NCBI RefSeq assembly: GCF_000204055.1
Contig: NW_006768765.1
Location: 512,453-576,452, forward strand
Length of the DNA: 64,000 bases
Reading direction: 5' to 3'
Source: Melampsora larici-populina 98AG31
Lineage: Eukaryota > Basidiomycota > Pucciniomycetes > Pucciniales > Melampsoraceae
Part shown: positions 61,070 to 64,000 of the stretch, in pieces
Layout of the letters: each line of letters opens with the position of its first letter
How positions within the stretch are numbered: position 1 is the stretch's first letter
The notes under the pieces: generated by a model
The model's input: only the letters and a program-made list of their open reading frames with translations
The model's database searches: none
Told to the model about the DNA's origin: nothing
Made by a program: the position numbers and the translations under genes

Positions 61070-61665
61070 GTATGTGTAGGTTGAGTCAGTGGGTGCACAG
61101 GCTTGTTCCTTAGTCCAAAGACTGTTTATTTGTAGGGTACAAAGTTATGGGAGCTTGAAAACTCCCCAGCCACAAGTTTCTTGCTCACATGCCAAGCTTT
61201 GTGGACAACCCATAAGTCCCACTCTGATAGGCTTGCTTGCCACAACACCCAAACCAATCCAACACGATACAACTTTTCAGAGGTTTTCCATATTGTATTG
61301 GCCAACCCATATATTCAGACCAATACCCAATACAATATGAGGACAATAAAAATCCAAAAATCCGGTTGACCATATCGTGTTGCTGAAGCAATACAAGCCA
61401 ATACCGTAGTTAAAAATTGGTTGCAAGGCTTTTCAAGTAAGAAAAAGGCAAATCGCCTCCATCCTGTATTGCGTCCCCAATACCCAATATGAGAAAAGGG
61501 GACTTCTCATGTCGGGTTGGGTGAAGCAATATGGAGAAATCCGACTTTTGACATTGGATTGGCAATACAATACCAATAAAATACCAACTTTTGTGTTGGA
61601 TTGGTTCGGGTGTTGCTTGCCAAGAGAGTCTTTGTGAGGTTAGGGCAAGCACTCTTATACCACTG
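61070..61665 (+). repeat. Right arm of the inverted repeat, containing an inserted element
   Basis: Homologous in opposite orientation to 53565-53785. The homology is interrupted at 61243-61615 and resumes at about 61623 (AGAGAGTCTTTG...GGTTAGG). Confidence 0.75.
61243..61615. mobile_element. MITE, 373 bp, with CAACACCC ends
   Basis: The left end CAACACCCAAACCAATCCAA and the complement of the right end CAACACCCGAACCAATCCAA are inverted repeats (about 26 bp, then weaker). CTTGCCA is directly repeated at 61236-61242 and 61616-61622 (7 bp as read; hAT elements usually give 8). The empty site in the left arm near 53612 reads across this point. The interior is rich in CCAATAC/GTATTGG motifs in both orientations. 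Confidence 0.85.
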
Positions 61666-61850
61666 TGCCAATTGCCTACTTTGATTATTTCCAGCTGTTG
61701 AGCCCCGGGCCCGCTGTTACCACACTCACATACACCATCCTATTCCACAAATTTCAAACCCTGGGTCTCCTTGTCTAAATTCACCCACAACTCAATTCCA
61801 GAACAAACCCTTTATCATCTGCAAACTCATCTGCCTCTTCAACTACTTGA

Positions 61851-62081
61851 ATTGATTCTCCTACTCATTCTAAACATTCAATTCCAAAAATTCTGTACTT
61901 AGCACCTCATTTTAGTCTTCTATCTGGTTTAAATCCAATTTCATGGGATAAACCAAATGATCATCAAGTTTATGATAGATTTGGTTTGAATCCGTTGGAT
62001 TTTGATTGTTATTCTTTTAATCAAAAGTTAATCAAAAGTATCACTGGATTAGTCAATTTCAATCAAACCTGCAAACCCTAA
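61851..62081 (+). pseudogene. Fragment of an unidentified protein-coding gene
   Basis: An open frame of 76 codons without ATG (after TGA 61848-61850, to TAA 62079-62081) reads like ordinary protein, including ILYLAPHFSLLSGLNPISW and DRFGLNPLDFDCYSFNQKLI. The same frame is open upstream of the TGA in a Ser-rich stretch. Base composition resembles the host genes. I do not recognise the family; a decayed or partly duplicated host gene is likely. Confidence 0.3.
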
Positions 62082-62155
62082 ATTGTTAACTGTTTACTGA
62101 TACAATCTTAACTCTGAACCCGTGATGTAAAAAATGGATTTGAACTGTGAGACAA

Positions 62156-62563
62156 CCTTTGACAAAAGGTAAAGTCACCATGTCCGGGTAGCGTTTGCTT
62201 GTCAACAAGCGCGCACGACTTCCCTTTCTGCCTCAAAGGGAGTCGGTGTGTGCTTGTTGACAAGCAAACCCTACATGGACACGGTGAGTAATAACTATCT
62301 GAGGTGCGTGTTGACAAGACACCAATGAGATGAATGAAGTTCAACACAGGAGCAACGCTCACTAACCTAAAGATGTGGTTAGAAACGTAAGAAGAATTTT
62401 AAGATTCTTGTTTCCTAATATTGAAGATGAGGAACCAAGGATAGAAGATGAGAAAAACAAAGTACACAAACCTTTGACAAAAGGTAAAGTAATGACTATC
62501 TCAGTTGTGTGTTGATGAGACACCAATGAGATGAAAGAAGTTCAACGCAGGAGCAACACTCAC
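62156..62563 (+). repeat. Direct duplication of a 93-bp segment, one copy carrying a MITE
   Basis: Copy 1 (62156-62363) and copy 2 (62471-62563) both run from CCTTTGACAAAAGGTAAAGT to GGAGCAAC(G/A)CTCAC. Copy 1 is 94 bp once the 111-bp MITE and one 3-bp target copy are removed; copy 2 is 93 bp. Confidence 0.92.
62176..62286. mobile_element. 111-bp hairpin MITE with CACC(A/G)TGTCC ends
   Basis: CACCATGTCC at the left and, on the complement of the right end, CACCGTGTCC start two arms of about 50 bases (sharing GTTTGCTTGTCAACAAGC) around a short loop. AGT at 62173-62175 and 62287-62289 is a 3-bp target duplication, confirmed by the uninterrupted GTAAAGTAATGACTATC at 62484-62500 in the second copy of the duplication. 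Its size, fold and ends match the element at 18255-18366. Confidence 0.95.
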
Positions 62564-63076
62564 GGGGGCCAAAATTGATGCTCACATGTATGTGAGCGTT
62601 GTAGACTTTTTTGAAGTATCCAAAAAAGATTCATTTTCTTTCAGATTCATTCAATTCACAATTTTGGTTGTGTTCAGGTGATCAGCCTGTTTTACTCACA
62701 TTTTGCTTGACATTTCTTGAGAAGGCTCATTTCCATCTTGGATGAGCAATAACTGAGTCCAGATGAGTACTCAGGATCAGCTCATGAGTCACTGAATACT
62801 CAGCAAGTTGGTCAAAATTACAATGAGCACATGAACTACACCTTCCTCAGGCTTCATTTCTTAGTGAAGGCCTGCACAGGGGCCATCCCATTTGAGATGC
62901 TCATGAAATACTCAGTATCATCCCCTGGCTGGGTCACTGATGGGCCAGACTTCCTTGCTAAGGAATGAAACCTCATAAAAGAGCCATCCCCCTGCTCAGT
63001 TTATCTCAGCCGCTCAGCTAATCCTAAGTGATGTCCCCTGGATAAAGCTGCTCACACTGAGGGGCTGAGATCAACT

Positions 63077-63310
63077 GAGCAGCCCCTCAGCTAGTCCTCT
63101 GTGACATCCTTTGGATCCTTCTGATCCCAGGAATGCCACTGAGGACTAGCTGAGCAGCCCCTCAGCCAATACTCAGTGACATCCTTTGGATCCTTCTCCC
63201 AGGAATGCCCCTCAGGACTAGATGAGCAGCCCCTCAGCCAATGAGCAGTGAAATCCTTTGGATCCTTCTGATCCAGGAATGCCACTGAGGGATAGCTGAG
63301 CAGCCTTGGT
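63077..63310. repeat. Tandem repeat, about 72-75-bp units, three copies and a partial
   Basis: Units start GAGCAGCCCCTCAG at 63077, 63152 and 63224, with a degenerate start at 63298. Each contains GTGACATCCTTTGGATCCTT and an AGGAATGCC block. Related but more diverged blocks lie at 62990-63060 and 63425-63475. Confidence 0.92.
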
Positions 63311-63490
63311 CAACTGAGCAGATGGGCATCAGGCTTCATTCCGGAGCCATGAAGCCTGAGGCAAGGCTGGCCCTATGTGATCTATCCAAGGGACGCTGCA
63401 GATAATTAGCTAAGAGGATACTCAGGTCAGCTCAGCCCCTAAGCTAATCACAAGTGGTGTCCCTTGGAGCCTACTGAACCAGGGATAATG

Positions 63491-64000
63491 CACCGACCCG
63501 GACCGAAAAGCCCGGCCCGGACCCGGGGCCAGGACCGGGTCAGGCGGGTCTCGGCCGGAACTTGGAAGAAATCGGGTGGACCTGGTCCGACCCGGACATT
63601 TTGGCAGGGGGCAGGTTTTGGGGCAGATCGTCTCAAATTGCACCAATAATGTATTCATTTCTTTAGAATTCATGTATAAAAAGTCTTACCTTGTGTTTGT
63701 TGTAGACTAGATACTATAACTAAACAATTCTAGACAGTAATAAAAAAGAAAAACATTGAAAAAAATAAAGCTATCATAGATAACACTTTGTTCCAAGTCT
63801 TGAGGCACACGAGAGCTTCGAAGGTATCAGTTTTGAGACTTTGGCGACGTTTGGTGAGGATACGTCCTCCAAGTGAAAAGGCGCGTTCAGAAGGTGTGCT
63901 GCAGGCTGGAATTGAGAGAAATATGCGAGCTAACTTTGATAGCATCGGAAATTTCTTCGCGTGTTCATTCCAATAAAGTAGAGGATCCCGCTTCCCAGGT
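63491..64000 (-). mobile_element. hAT transposon, 3' end (rest outside window)
   Basis: The transposase C terminus (63730-64000, minus) is followed by a GC-rich terminal region (63491-63600) full of GACCCGG/CCGGGTC motifs in both orientations, very unlike the surroundings. The likely outer end is CACCGACCCGGACC at 63491. The flanking GGATAATG would be the 8-bp target duplication; its partner is outside the window. Confidence 0.65.
63730..64000 (-). CDS. hAT transposase, C-terminal dimerisation domain (partial)
   Basis: Open from the window edge to the stop at 63730. It reads DPLLYWNEHAKKFPMLSKLA, then ARIFLSIPACSTPSERAFS, GGRILTKRRQSL and LVCLKTW, the classic hAT C-terminal dimerisation domain. 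The last 20 residues are hydrophobic and atypical. The sequence differs from the hAT relic at 8.4-12.1 kb, so it is a second lineage. Confidence 0.9.
   Translation of the reverse strand, partial: PGKRDPLLYWNEHAKKFPMLSKLARIFLSIPACSTPSERAFSLGGRILTKRRQSLKTDTFEALVCLKTWNKVLSMIALFFSMFFFFITV

Overview
The window looks like nuclear DNA of a basidiomycete, most likely a rust fungus (Pucciniales). The evidence is AT-rich DNA, host genes split by many short introns (about 50-90 bp, mostly GTAAGT...YAG), and a mix of Ty1/copia, Ty3/gypsy, hAT, MULE and KDZ elements typical of large, transposon-swollen rust genomes. A Melampsora-like species is my best guess; that is inference only.

Layout. (1) 1-12.1 kb is a nest of transposons. 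The 3' half of a KDZ-type DNA transposon (1-2719) sits in the RNase H end of a minus-strand copia element (2720 to about 8.2 kb). A 383-bp CACTG-ended MITE also splits that copia ORF. The copia element abuts a broken hAT transposase gene (8.4-12.1 kb), which is itself split by a 1.6-kb TG...CA insertion. (2) 12.1-25.8 kb is gene-poor. It holds a long-TIR foldback element (13.9-14.5 kb), a partial isocitrate dehydrogenase pseudogene split by a 112-bp hairpin MITE (17.9-18.4 kb), and a complete MULE with 112-bp TIRs, 9-bp target duplication and an apparently intact transposase (19.2-21.9 kb). Two copies of a TA-flanked MITE bracket the MULE, one carrying a nested CACTG-type MITE. A short telomere-like tract follows. 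(3) 25.9-50.4 kb is the host-gene block: a large predicted secreted protein with an internal repeat (minus, one in-frame stop), a mitochondrial TPR protein resembling Mgr3 (minus), VPS53 of the GARP complex (minus, 12 exons), COQ6 (plus), mitochondrial NADP-isocitrate dehydrogenase (plus), an uncharacterised protein (minus) and a CENP-B/psq-type DNA-binding protein (minus). (4) 53-64 kb is again repetitive: a copia remnant, a nearly complete young gypsy element with identical-length 395-bp LTRs, further MITEs, tandem repeats, and the 3' end of a second hAT element running off the right edge.

The host genes are not an operon or pathway cluster. COQ6 and IDP1 are both mitochondrial enzymes and adjacent, and COQ6 and VPS53 share a 239-bp divergent promoter. 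The most interesting pattern is a set of terminal signatures. The KDZ element ends in CACTGCCAG behind a cluster of six CAGAC-NN-GTCTG palindromes. Two MITEs carry the same CACTGCCAG end with 3-bp target duplications, and two ~111-bp hairpin MITEs have related CAC(T/C)GTG ends with 3-bp duplications. Two MITEs can be checked against empty sites inside this window. All coordinates and splice sites were read by eye; no database search was run.
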